Shown: positions 7,660-14,385, counted from the first letter of the stretch. The stretch is 26,072 nt of DNA from SZUA-217 sp034658975 (GCA_034658975.1 JAYEGJ010000129.1:1-26072), one strand, 5' to 3'. Made by a program: numbers and translations. The notes: a model not told the origin generated them from the letters alone.

Positions 7660-8721
7660 GTGGGCGGCCTAGCGATCAACGAGACTCTCGAACGGCTCGC
7701 TCCGGGCACACCGATGCGTGCCGCCCTGGAGAGAATCATCCAACAAGGCAAGGGCGGTTTGGTGGTCCTGGGCGACGGCAAGGCTGTTGCAGCAGCCAGT
7801 TCGGGCGGGTTCAAGCTCGAAGGGACCTTGTTCAGCCCGGCCCGTCTCGCCGAGCTTTCGAAGATGGACGGCGGCATCGTTCTCGACGACAGTTGGGGCA
7901 GCATCCTGACGGCCAACGTCCACTTCATTCCTGACGGCGGGATACCTACTGAGGAGACCGGGGCACGGCATCGCACCGCTGAGAGACTTGCCATAGAAAC
8001 CGGCAAGCCGGTTGTTGCCGTCAGCGAGGGACGTCGGGTAGCGACCCTCTTCTACGGTGCCGAGAAGGTCGAGCTTGCCCAGCCGACAGAGGTGGCGGCT
8101 CACGTCAATCAGGAACTGCAGAGCCTCGATCGGCTCCGCGGACGCCTCGATGAGGCCGAGTCGCGGCTGACGAAACTCGAGGTGACCGGTCTCGCCACTT
8201 TCCGGGCGACGGTGACCGTGATCCAGCGGGCAGCGCTGGTCGAGCGTCTGGGTCGTCTGATCAAGGCCCGGACGCTGACTTTGGGCGAGGAGGGTCGGAT
8301 CGTTGCCCTGCAGTTGAACGATCTACTGACCGGAGTCGACCAGACGATAAGACTCGTGCTCCACGACTACGTGAAGCCAATGCGCCGAAACTCGGTTCAG
8401 AGGGGTGTCGATGCCATTGAGGCCTTGGAGAGCTCGGAGATCGAGGATCCCCATCGTGTCGTCAAGGCTCTCGGGTTCCCGGGTCTCGACGATCCCGCCG
8501 AAGCGCGCGGGCATCGTCTTCTGTCCCACGTTGGCCGTCTTCCCGACTCGGTGAGAGAGGACATTGTCAGGTATTTTGGATCGGTGTCGAAGCTTCTCAA
8601 GGCAAGCGAGATCCAACTCACTAACGTGGAAGGTGTTGGGGAGACGAGGGCATCCCAGCTCCGCTCGTTCTTCGATCGCGTCGAATCCCAGGCCCAAGAG
8701 TGGGAAGTCGTCCTGGACTGA
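7660..8721 (+). CDS. disA: Diadenylate cyclase DisA (c-di-AMP synthase, DNA-integrity scanning)
   Basis: DisA joins two ATP into cyclic di-AMP and scans DNA for branched structures. The N-terminal DAC domain carries the ATP-binding RHR motif within TGARHRTAERLA and the segment KGGLVVLG. The catalytic DGA motif reads DGG here (MDGGIVLDD), a conservative change at a normally strict site. A helical spine follows, then a C-terminal helix-hairpin-helix DNA-binding part (LTNVEGVGETRASQLRSFF). From GTG 7660 the length is 353 aa, close to known DisA proteins of about 357. Upstream starts at 7630 (GTG) and 7633 (ATG) would overlap radA; I chose 7660 because TAGCCT precedes it by 7 bases and the remaining N-terminus has the usual length. 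The radA-disA pair is a classic neighbourhood. Confidence 0.94.
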   Translation: MGGLAINETLERLAPGTPMRAALERIIQQGKGGLVVLGDGKAVAAASSGGFKLEGTLFSPARLAELSKMDGGIVLDDSWGSILTANVHFIPDGGIPTEETGARHRTAERLAIETGKPVVAVSEGRRVATLFYGAEKVELAQPTEVAAHVNQELQSLDRLRGRLDEAESRLTKLEVTGLATFRATVTVIQRAALVERLGRLIKARTLTLGEEGRIVALQLNDLLTGVDQTIRLVLHDYVKPMRRNSVQRGVDAIEALESSEIEDPHRVVKALGFPGLDDPAEARGHRLLSHVGRLPDSVREDIVRYFGSVSKLLKASEIQLTNVEGVGETRASQLRSFFDRVESQAQEWEVVLD

Positions 8722-8729
8722 CAACGGCG

Positions 8730-8760
8730 TTGCGGGGTTGATCCCGGCTGGTTGTACACT
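8730..8760 (+). promoter_or_regulatory. Candidate carD promoter (TTGCGG-N19-TACACT)
   Basis: TTGCGG at 8730-8735 and TACACT at 8755-8760 are separated by 19 bases in the short gap after disA. The expected start site, about 7 bases downstream, leaves a leader of only a few bases before ATG 8773, which has no ribosome-binding site. TACACT also precedes the AI-2E-type gene at 16096. Confidence 0.42.
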
Positions 8761-8772
8761 CCGTCACCGCAT

Positions 8773-9282
8773 ATGGCTCAAGCTTCCAAGTATTCAGTGG
8801 GTGACAAGGTCGTCCACCCCCAGCACGGCGCCGCGACCATCAAGAAGAAGGTCAAGCAGGTGTTCGACGGCAAGAAGCGGGATTACTTCATCCTGGAGAT
8901 CGCCACCGAGCAACTGACCGTCATGGTCCCGCTCGAAAACGTCGACGATCTCATTCGCCCGATCATCTCCAAGACACGATCGCGTGAGGTTCTCCGGTCT
9001 CTGAAGGCTGAGCCCGAAGAGGCGGGGTCCAATTGGAGCCGTTGGTACAAGGTTCTCAACGAGAAGATGGTCTCGGGAGACATCTTCCAGGTGGCAGAGG
9101 TCGTGCGAGACCTCTCATTCGCTCAGCAGACCAAGGGCATCAGCCCCGCTCTCAAGCGCATGCTCTCGAAAGCGCGTCTGACATTGAGCTCCGAACTCGC
9201 TTTCAGTCTCGAGATCGACGACGAGGAAGCCGTGAAGAAGCTCGACAGGGCGATCCCCAAGATCGAACCCGTCGAGGAATGA
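8773..9282 (+). CDS. carD: CarD-family RNA polymerase-binding transcription regulator
   Basis: CarD binds the RNA polymerase beta subunit and stabilises the open complex, especially at rRNA promoters. The protein (169 aa from ATG 8773) begins with the RNA polymerase-interacting Tudor-like domain (YSVGDKVVHPQHGAATI) and continues with the helical DNA-binding domain containing SNWSRWYKVLNEKM and the typical helix DIFQVAEVVRDLSF. Length agrees with mycobacterial CarD (about 162 aa). An in-frame TTG at 8752 overlaps the predicted -10, so ATG 8773 is the better start. The stop overlaps the ispF ATG. In mycobacteria carD is followed by ispD and ispF; here ispD is missing. Confidence 0.95.
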   Translation: MAQASKYSVGDKVVHPQHGAATIKKKVKQVFDGKKRDYFILEIATEQLTVMVPLENVDDLIRPIISKTRSREVLRSLKAEPEEAGSNWSRWYKVLNEKMVSGDIFQVAEVVRDLSFAQQTKGISPALKRMLSKARLTLSSELAFSLEIDDEEAVKKLDRAIPKIEPVEE

Positions 9283-9782
9283 GCAACCCGGGTGGCTCCT
9301 CCGACTCGAGGGTCGGCTGGGGTTTCGACGCCCACGCACTCAACGACAAGCCGCCCCTGATAATTGGCGGCACGGTCACTTCAGATTCGGTCGGGGTTGA
9401 GGCGACATCCGACGGCGATGTCCTTGCCCATGCCGTCACCGATGCGTTGCTTGGCGCCTGTGTCCTCGGTGACATCGGGCAGCACTTCCCTTCGAGCGAT
9501 CCCGCTCTGACCGATGCCGACTCGATGGTCTTTGTCCGACAGGCAGCCACGATGGCCTTGGCCTCCGGCTGGCGCGTGTCCCACCTCGACGCAACGGTTG
9601 TCGCCGAGTCGGTCAAGATCGCCCCGCACCGTGATGCGATGCGCGAGAAGCTGGCTGACGCTCTCGGGGTCGACCTGGGAGTCGTCTCGGTGAAGGCGAC
9701 CACGACCGACGGCTTGGGCTTCGTCGGACGTGGTGAGGGTTTAGCAGCGGTTGCCGTGGTGACCGTCGAGGCGCAGTCTTAA
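9279..9782 (+). CDS. ispF: 2-C-methyl-D-erythritol 2,4-cyclodiphosphate synthase IspF
   Basis: IspF catalyses the CDP-methylerythritol-phosphate cyclisation step of the non-mevalonate isoprenoid pathway as a metal-dependent trimer. Visible motifs are the metal-binding D-x-H (GWGFDAHAL), SDGDVLAHAVTDALLGA with its His ligand, LGDIGQHFP, and the C-terminal VKATTTDGLGFVGRGEG signature. In E. coli the residue two before the SDGD aspartate is His34 (AHSDGD); here it is Thr (ATSDGD), an active-site change. The 167-aa product has about ten extra N-terminal residues (MSNPGGSSDS). The start is ATG 9279, overlapping the carD stop as ATGA. The usual partner ispD is not between carD and ispF and not elsewhere in the window. 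Confidence 0.94.
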   Translation: MSNPGGSSDSRVGWGFDAHALNDKPPLIIGGTVTSDSVGVEATSDGDVLAHAVTDALLGACVLGDIGQHFPSSDPALTDADSMVFVRQAATMALASGWRVSHLDATVVAESVKIAPHRDAMREKLADALGVDLGVVSVKATTTDGLGFVGRGEGLAAVAVVTVEAQS

Positions 9783-9785
9783 CAT
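9780..9785 (+). promoter_or_regulatory. Candidate -10 element (TAACAT) before cysS
   Basis: TAACAT overlaps the ispF stop codon and lies exactly 6 bases before ATG 9792, which lacks a ribosome-binding site. This matches a leaderless promoter. It could provide internal transcription of cysS-rlmB-tRNA-Thr in addition to read-through from carD. Confidence 0.3.
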
Positions 9786-9791
9786 CTGGCG

Positions 9792-11147
9792 ATGATCAAG
9801 GTCTACAGCACACTCGGTCGCTCCCTCGTGCCCCTGGAGACCAGGGACGAGGGCAAAGTCGGAATCTATGCCTGTGGCCCAACCGTTCAATCCGAGCCCC
9901 ACGTGGGCCACGGCCGGTTCGCTGTCGTGTTCGACGTCATCCGGCGCTACCTGGTCTGGCGTGGATATGAGGTGACCTTCGTTCAGAACGTCACCGACAT
10001 CGAGGACAAGATCATCGCTGCCGCAGAGGAAGCCGGCGAGCCAGTCGAAGTGCTTGCCGAGAGGATGGCAAAGCGGTTCGCCGACGCATTCGCGGCGCTT
10101 GGGGTTCTCGAGCCCGACGTCGAGCCCAAGGCAACCGAGCACATCGTGGAGATGGTCGACCTGATCGGGGTGTTGATCGATCGCGGGCTGGCATATTCCC
10201 GCGATGGAGACGTCTACTTCTCAGTCAGGACTTTGGAGTCCTATGGCAAGCTCTCCGGCCGCAGACCTGACGAGTTGCGGTCGGGCGTCCGTATCGAAGT
10301 GCAGGAGTCGAAGGATGATCCGCTCGACTTCGCTCTGTGGAAGGCGGCGAAACCGGGGGAGCCTTGGTGGGACTCGCCATGGGGCCCGGGTCGGCCCGGA
10401 TGGCACATCGAGTGCTCGGCGATGGCCGAGAAGTACCTCGGCAAGGGGTTTGACATCCACGGCGGCGGTTCGGATCTGATCTTCCCCCATCATGAGAACG
10501 AGATCGCTCAGAGCGAAGGGGCGACGGGGGAGACGTTCGCCAGGTACTGGCTTCACAACGGCACCGTGAATCTGGGCGGGGAGAAGATGGCCAAGTCGAC
10601 CGGGCACATTGTTGATCTGGCCACGATCATCCGCGAGATGGGTGGAAGGGCGCTGCGGATGCTCTACCTCCGCGCCCATTACCGATCACCGATCGAGTAC
10701 TCCGACGAGCTTCTCGCCGAGGCAGCCGATGCACTCGACCGTCTCGACCGCTTCAGAGGGCGGGCTGTCGCCGGACGGCCCGACGAACCGGCTCTCGAGG
10801 AGTTCCGGGAGGCGATGGACGACGACTTCGGCACGCCCCAGGCGATGTCCCTGCTCTTTGACCTGGTTCGGGAGGGGAATCGTGTGCTCGACGAGGGGGG
10901 CGATGCCGCCGGGATAGCCGGTGCCGTCGAGGAGATCGTCGCGGTGCTGGGTCTTGACGACGCATCCGATTCGGAGGTGATCGAGCTCGCCCTCTCGGAC
11001 GACGAGATCGAGACCCTCATCGTCGAACGCAATCAGGCGCGCGCCGATCGACGGTTTGAAGACGCCGACGCGATCCGGGATGGATTGGACGCGTTGGGAA
11101 TCATCCTCGAGGACGGCCCTGATGGCACCCGCTGGCTACGGAAATAG
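9792..11147 (+). CDS. cysS: Cysteinyl-tRNA synthetase
   Basis: This class I aminoacyl-tRNA synthetase charges tRNA-Cys. At 451 aa it has the usual length. The HIGH-type motif is HVGH at residues 37-40 and the KMSKS-type motif is KMAKS at 265-269. The catalytic zinc ligands that select cysteine are present: C28 (YACGPTV), C208 (WHIECSAM), H233 and E237 (within FPHHENE). The C-terminal anticodon-binding region ends GTRWLRK. The actinobacterial paralogue MshC, also cysteine-activating, is less likely: length, the ispF-cysS-rlmB order and the intact C-terminal domain fit CysS. A TAACAT element 6 bases before the ATG may give its own start. Its 3' end overlaps rlmB by 26 bases. Confidence 0.96.
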   Translation: MIKVYSTLGRSLVPLETRDEGKVGIYACGPTVQSEPHVGHGRFAVVFDVIRRYLVWRGYEVTFVQNVTDIEDKIIAAAEEAGEPVEVLAERMAKRFADAFAALGVLEPDVEPKATEHIVEMVDLIGVLIDRGLAYSRDGDVYFSVRTLESYGKLSGRRPDELRSGVRIEVQESKDDPLDFALWKAAKPGEPWWDSPWGPGRPGWHIECSAMAEKYLGKGFDIHGGGSDLIFPHHENEIAQSEGATGETFARYWLHNGTVNLGGEKMAKSTGHIVDLATIIREMGGRALRMLYLRAHYRSPIEYSDELLAEAADALDRLDRFRGRAVAGRPDEPALEEFREAMDDDFGTPQAMSLLFDLVREGNRVLDEGGDAAGIAGAVEEIVAVLGLDDASDSEVIELALSDDEIETLIVERNQARADRRFEDADAIRDGLDALGIILEDGPDGTRWLRK

Positions 11148-11853
11148 GGTCGAAGGCATTCATGCCGTGGCGGCAGCCGCCGCCGCCGGCCGGGTCCAGA
11201 TGCTCTATGTGGAGCGGGGCCGTGAGACACGTCCCGACATTCATGCCCTGATCACCGTCGTCGGTGAGTCCCGGATGAGCGTTGTCGAAGACGCCCGGGC
11301 GATTGCCACGACCGACATGCCACAGGGCGTAGTTGCCGATTGCCGTCCCATCGCCTCTGTGTCCCTCGAGTCGTTGGCCACCGAAGAAGCGGCGGTCCTG
11401 GTGCTCGATCACATTGAGGACCCCTACAACGTCGGCGCCGTCGCTCGGAGTGCCGTAGCTGCCGGTATGACCGGCCTGGTTGTCTCTTCCCGCCGAGCGG
11501 GACCGCTGTCCGCGGTGGCGTTCAAGGCCGCCGCAGGAGCCCTGGAACGGCTCCCGGTGGCGATCGTCGGGTCGATTCCCGAAGCCCTCGCCAGGCTCAA
11601 GGACTCCGGAGTTTGGGTCGTGGGACTCGATGCGGCCGGCAATCAGAGCCTGTTCGGGCTCGAGCTTCTGACCGAGCCGGTGGCTGTTGTGATCGGCGCC
11701 GAAGGAGCCGGACTGGCACAACTCGTCGCCAAGAGGTGTGACCTGGTGGTTTCAATACCGATGGCCGGTGAGATGGAGAGTCTCAACGCCTCGGTTTCGG
11801 GTGCGTTGGCCGCGTTTGAGATAATGCGGATACGCGCAAGCGCGCCGGGTTAG
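11122..11853 (+). CDS. rlmB: TrmH/SpoU-family 23S rRNA 2'-O-methyltransferase (RlmB-like)
   Basis: A SAM-dependent knotted (SPOUT) methyltransferase that modifies the ribose of a 23S rRNA guanosine. The three SpoU motifs are visible: motif 1 YNVGAVARSAVAAGM, motif 2 AVVIGAEGAGL and motif 3 ending MESLNASVSGALAAFEIMR. The N-terminus GNRVEGIHAVAAA is the substrate-binding start of RlmB. With 243 aa it is shorter than many actinobacterial versions, which carry a long basic N-terminal tail. ATG 11122 lies inside the end of cysS, implying coupled translation. The last codons run into the tRNA-Thr gene: stop codon TAG (11851-11853) is also tRNA bases U8-A9-G10. The precise target nucleotide is inferred from the family. 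Confidence 0.92.
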   Translation: MAPAGYGNRVEGIHAVAAAAAAGRVQMLYVERGRETRPDIHALITVVGESRMSVVEDARAIATTDMPQGVVADCRPIASVSLESLATEEAAVLVLDHIEDPYNVGAVARSAVAAGMTGLVVSSRRAGPLSAVAFKAAAGALERLPVAIVGSIPEALARLKDSGVWVVGLDAAGNQSLFGLELLTEPVAVVIGAEGAGLAQLVAKRCDLVVSIPMAGEMESLNASVSGALAAFEIMRIRASAPG

Positions 11854-11918
11854 CTCAGTGGTAGAGCAGCTGATTTGTAATCAGCAGGTCGTCGGTTCGA
11901 CTCCGGCACCCGGCTCCA
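11844..11918 (+). tRNA. tRNA-Thr (anticodon TGT), CCA encoded
   Basis: The cloverleaf folds without mismatches in the main stems. The acceptor GCCGGGT (11844-11850) pairs with ACCCGGC (11908-11914), the D stem is GCTC/GAGC, and the anticodon stem GCTGA/TCAGC encloses loop TTTGTAA with anticodon TGT. The T arm is GTCGG-TTCGACT-CCGGC with one T:G pair. Discriminator T11915 and an encoded CCA end the gene. The first ten bases are the 3' end of rlmB, so the tRNA is probably processed from the operon transcript. Its 3' half is repeated at 13456-13492, marking it as a likely integration site. Confidence 0.97.
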
Positions 11919-11919
11919 C
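11883..11919 (+). repeat. Direct repeat copy 1: tRNA-Thr 3' end (attL-like)
   Basis: These 37 bases cover the end of the anticodon stem to just past the CCA. They match 13456-13492 at 35 of 37 positions in the same orientation. Integrases commonly recombine within tRNA 3' ends and leave such a pair. Confidence 0.75.
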
Positions 11920-11979
11920 TCGCAAGTTCGGCGAAGGTCCAGAGGTCCAGAATTCCATCCTCGACTACGAGTGCGTAGG

Positions 11980-12003
11980 GTGATCGAAAGGGAATGAGAT
12001 CAC
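11980..12003. repeat. Short inverted repeat upstream of the DUF7144 gene
   Basis: GTGATC (11980-11985) and GATCAC (11998-12003) are separated by 12 bases in the gap between the tRNA and the next gene. It could be an operator, but a 6-bp match is weak. A tandem 8-base duplication (GGTCCAGA twice, 11936-11951) lies nearby. Confidence 0.25.
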
Positions 12004-12058
12004 CGAGGCGCATGAGAGTCTTGGGACGCTCGATACGTCGATAAGAGGAGGAGTAGCA

Positions 12059-12460
12059 GTGACGCAGCAAGAAGTGAGCAGCGCGGCGGTTGGTTGGACG
12101 GTTTTTGCCGCGGTGATGATGTGGCTGATCGGTGGCTTCCATGCCATAGCCGGTCTCGTCGCCCTCATCGAAGACGAGTTCTACGTGTTGACCCCCGATT
12201 ACATCTTTCAATTCGACGTGACGACGTGGGGATGGGTCCATCTGATCGTAGGGATCGTCGTGATTCTGGCCGGAGTTGCCTTGTTCAGTGGGGCGGTGTG
12301 GGCCCGGACCGTAGGTGTGATCCTGGCGGTGGTCAGCATTCTGGCTAACTTCGCCTGGCTCCCCTGGTACCCGTTCTGGTCGATAATCATGATCACCGTG
12401 AACTTCTTCGTGATCTGGGCGCTCACGGTCCACGGCCGCGATATCATTGCCGAGGCATAA
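12059..12460 (+). CDS. DUF7144-family four-helix membrane protein
   Basis: The 133-aa product has four membrane helices: about residues 11-33 (VGWTVFAAVMMWLIGGFHAIAG), 59-80 (WGWVHLIVGIVVILAGVALFS), 85-103 and 108-126. It ends ALTVHGRDIIAEA. The pattern of an N-terminal GW...GxxxAxxGLVAL, a central WGWVHL and a C-terminal ALTVHGR fits the actinobacterial DUF7144 family as I recall it; the function is unknown. GTG 12059 is the start because AGGAGG (12046-12051) sits 7 bases before it, one of the best ribosome sites in the window. It is the only intact gene between the two tRNA 3'-end copies, so it may be element cargo. Confidence 0.82.
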   Translation: MTQQEVSSAAVGWTVFAAVMMWLIGGFHAIAGLVALIEDEFYVLTPDYIFQFDVTTWGWVHLIVGIVVILAGVALFSGAVWARTVGVILAVVSILANFAWLPWYPFWSIIMITVNFFVIWALTVHGRDIIAEA

Positions 12461-13455
12461 ACCCAAACAACGATTGCGGTGTAGCTGAGCCGCCAGAGTT
12501 GTCTCATCGGCGGGCAAGTCCTTGGCCTCCCCCTACCAGGGGTGGTTCGTAGGGGCCGGCCGCAAGGCATCCGGCTCTGTTGATGGATGCACTCCAAGAC
12601 CTCCTCATCGAGATCGAAGCGACCGCTGCCACGGACTACCCGCACATCTAACGCACCTGTGGGCGACTAAACCGTTCAGAAGCCTGATGTCTTCTCTGAT
12701 CGAGACGGCGGCACGGACAAAGGCGCACGACCTAATGGCGATCGATTTGGGAAGAGGAACTGGTCGAGATGAGACCACCGAGATCCTGGCCGGCTATCAC
12801 TAACCCGATTGCGACGGTCGCAGCCGGCCCGAATCGTTGTACGGGTTAAGAGCGAACCGGGTTGCTTCACCAGCTAGCTCGAACAACAGCCACGCAGCAA
12901 CCGCAAGCATCAGGATTAGGACAACGTTCGTGCCGAGTCTTGTGGACACCAACAACTCCTTACTCCGTCGAACGCAGCGAGAGCGGGGCGGGGAGTACCC
13001 CGAAGGGGGTGGATTCAGGGCAGGGTTTCACAAGCCACTTTCCCCGCCGCACTCCGCTCTCTTCTCGGGCAGGGCTTGGGAGGCTACGGCCCGAGGTCGA
13101 GAAGCTACGTCCGGTCTGCGGCAACACAACCCCCTACCTCGGAGGGCGGTCAGGAACGACTCTCCATGCTCCTACCCGATGACACGGCCTCTACCAGTGG
13201 GGGACACCGGGTTCAGGCCGGGGGGACCATGGCCCATAGGGGGTACCGTCGCCTTTTTGGCAACCACCCACAGGTCTAAGGAGGCCGCTCTGCAGTTCCC
13301 CCCGTGAGCCGGACACTCTGACAATGGACGATGATTCGCCTTTGAGGGAGTCCCGTGAATGTCTCATGGGCAGCGGATTCCTTCAATTGGCACAAGGTCA
13401 ATGACGACGGGGCTCCGTGCCTCACGGCCGACGGTGTTGACGTCGGAATCCCGGG
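12461..13455. other. About 1 kb without a convincing gene, between the tRNA-end repeats
   Basis: Open frames here are compositionally unlike the neighbours (many Arg, Pro, Ser and Cys, no domain) and lack plausible starts. The most protein-like piece is a 24-codon frame at 12583-12654 (MDALQDLLIEIEATAATDYPHI, with an in-frame TTG just before), which might be a gene fragment. Hairpins are present: CCCCTAC/GTAGGGG at 12530-12536/12549-12555, GAGAGCGG/CCGCTCTC at 12979-12986/13054-13061, and CCGACG/CGTCGG at 13428-13433/13441-13446 just before the distal repeat. The stretch looks like decayed mobile DNA; no integrase remnant is recognisable by eye. Confidence 0.55.
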
Positions 13456-13492
13456 AGCAGGTCATCGGTTCGACTCCGGTACCCGGCTCCAC
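13456..13492 (+). repeat. Direct repeat copy 2: displaced tRNA-Thr 3' end (attR-like)
   Basis: This is a 35/37 match to 11883-11919 with no tRNA 5' half in front of it. The two differences (G to A at 13464, C to T at 13480) fall on the same T-stem base pair and keep it paired (G:C becomes A:T). It therefore looks like the true 3' end of another functional tRNA-Thr allele, displaced by an integration event. Confidence 0.72.
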
Positions 13493-13535
13493 AGTCGATG
13501 AGAACTCGGTCGTGGCAGGTTGGCACGCCCACCAA

Positions 13536-13626
13536 CGAAAGAATCGACCCCGGCAAAAGCCGACGTCGATTCTCGGTTACTCGGACATGCCAAAAAAAGC
13601 TATCCGATCGATTGGAGCTTCTTGAA
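13536..13626 (-). terminator. Terminator region of the RRM gene (two hairpins)
   Basis: On the minus strand the gene is followed by a weak AAGCT...AGCTT hairpin running into seven T (plus-strand A run at 13592-13598). Next comes a stronger hairpin, GAATCGAC plus CGGC, loop TTTT, GCCG plus GTCGATTC (13541-13572, one internal 2x2 mismatch), followed by TTTCG. Either could end transcription. Confidence 0.6.
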
Positions 13627-13628
13627 CG

Positions 13629-13883
13629 CTAGCGGGAGCGTTCGCGTGCGACGTTCACCTTCAACTGGCGGCCGCTGAAGTCGGATCCGTTGAGTTCGCT
13701 GATCGCCTTCTCAGCCTCATCGGCTGATGACATCTCAACGAAGCCAAAGCCACGTGAGCGGCCAGTTTCGCGATCTGAGATGACCTGGGCACGGTCAACA
13801 GTCCCGTACTCGCCGAACAATTGCTCGAGGTCGGGTGAACTAGTTGTGAACGGAAGGTTTCCGACGTAGATATTCGTAGACAT
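13629..13883 (-). CDS. Small RRM-domain RNA-binding protein
   Basis: The 84-aa protein is one RNA recognition motif with a short basic tail (VNVARERSR). RNP2 is IYVGNL (residues 5-10) and RNP1 is RGFGFVEM, both with the aromatic residues that stack on RNA. It resembles the Rbp proteins of cyanobacteria and other bacteria, which bind single-stranded RNA and are often cold-induced; that role is inferred from the family. ATG 13883 follows AAGGG, and TAGGGT (13893-13898) sits 9 bases upstream, so either a short ribosome site or a near-leaderless start is possible. It lies alone on the minus strand, just outside the distal tRNA-end repeat, and ends at a double-hairpin terminator. Confidence 0.93.
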   Translation of the reverse strand: MSTNIYVGNLPFTTSSPDLEQLFGEYGTVDRAQVISDRETGRSRGFGFVEMSSADEAEKAISELNGSDFSGRQLKVNVARERSR

Positions 13884-14137
13884 TGAACCCTTACCCTAAC
13901 CAGTCTTTGGCGCCATGGTCATTTCGTTTTCATAATCTTCGATAATGCCACCCTGGAATTCGTTGACAGAAGCTGGTCGGATTCGCTGCCTCCGGTCGCT
14001 CGCTGCGGCCGCCTTGGAAGACTTTCCCATCACTTCAACCAAGCTTTGTCTCGTCATTGGGTTCACCACCCTCTCCGTCGCCCGTTTCTCCGCCCAGTGA
14101 ACGACAGTGAGCGTTGGGGGGAGTACGGCGGAGCCGG

Positions 14138-14192
14138 GGAGGGGGTGATTGGCGCCACCTCTCCTGATCGGCCTGCCGGCCTCACCCCCTCC
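14138..14192. repeat. 11-bp perfect inverted repeat
   Basis: GGAGGGGGTGA (14138-14148) and TCACCCCCTCC (14182-14192) are exact complements with 33 bases between them. A second arm pair, CCTCCCCCA/TGGGGGAGG (14209-14217/14234-14242), follows directly and reaches into the tandem repeats. Confidence 0.7.
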
Positions 14193-14218
14193 GTCGCCTT
14201 CGGCGCCACCTCCCCCAA

Positions 14219-14324
14219 ACGTCGCTGCGCTCCTGGGGGAGGAGACGGTCGCTGCGCTCCTGGGGGAGGAGACGGTTGCTTCGCTCCTGGGGGAGGAGAT
14301 GGTCGCTTCGTTCCTGGGGAGGAA
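14219..14324 (+). repeat. Tandem repeat, four units of 26-27 bp
   Basis: Units lie at 14219-14244, 14245-14271, 14272-14298 and 14299-14324. Each has a core CTCCTGGGGGAGGAG that is itself hairpin-prone (CTCC/GGAG). The inner units are most alike and the fourth is the most diverged (TTCCTGGGGAGGAA). The array ends about 60 bases before the promoter-like TACCCT of the DUF3263 gene. Confidence 0.85.
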
Positions 14325-14385
14325 ACGGTGGACAGGCCACTCAGTCGATTTCGCTCAAATACTCCGTCTAGTGACGCAGGAGAAA

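Larger units (their letters stand above)
13899..14385. other. Intergenic repeat-rich stretch between the RRM gene and the DUF3263 operon
   Basis: Nearly 490 bases hold no convincing gene. A plus-strand frame is open through it and joins the DUF3263 gene, but its product is repetitive (CAPGGGDGR units) and unlike a protein. The stretch contains two palindromic blocks and a four-unit tandem repeat, listed separately. GGCGCCACCTC is repeated directly at 14151 and 14202. It resembles a MITE-like or structured intergenic element. Confidence 0.5.

Noticed and set aside
9033..9278. Extended start for ispF overlapping most of carD.
   Set aside because: The extension is out-of-frame carD sequence. 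ATG 9279 gives the normal IspF length and an ATGA overlap.
12522..13307. Plus-strand frames of 93 and 156 codons as genes.
   Set aside because: They are rich in Arg, Pro and Ser with no hydrophobic core pattern or motif, have no ribosome site, and overlap hairpins.
13305..13330. Sequence resembling an insertion-sequence terminus (GTGAGCCGGACACTCTGACA).
   Set aside because: No matching inverted end, transposase fragment or target duplication could be found by eye.
13456..13492. A second complete tRNA gene.
   Set aside because: Only the T arm, acceptor 3' strand and CCA are present. No D arm or anticodon stem precedes them.
14219..14324. Tandem 27-bp units as a CRISPR array.
   Set aside because: There are no spacers between the units, which abut directly, and no cas genes in the window.
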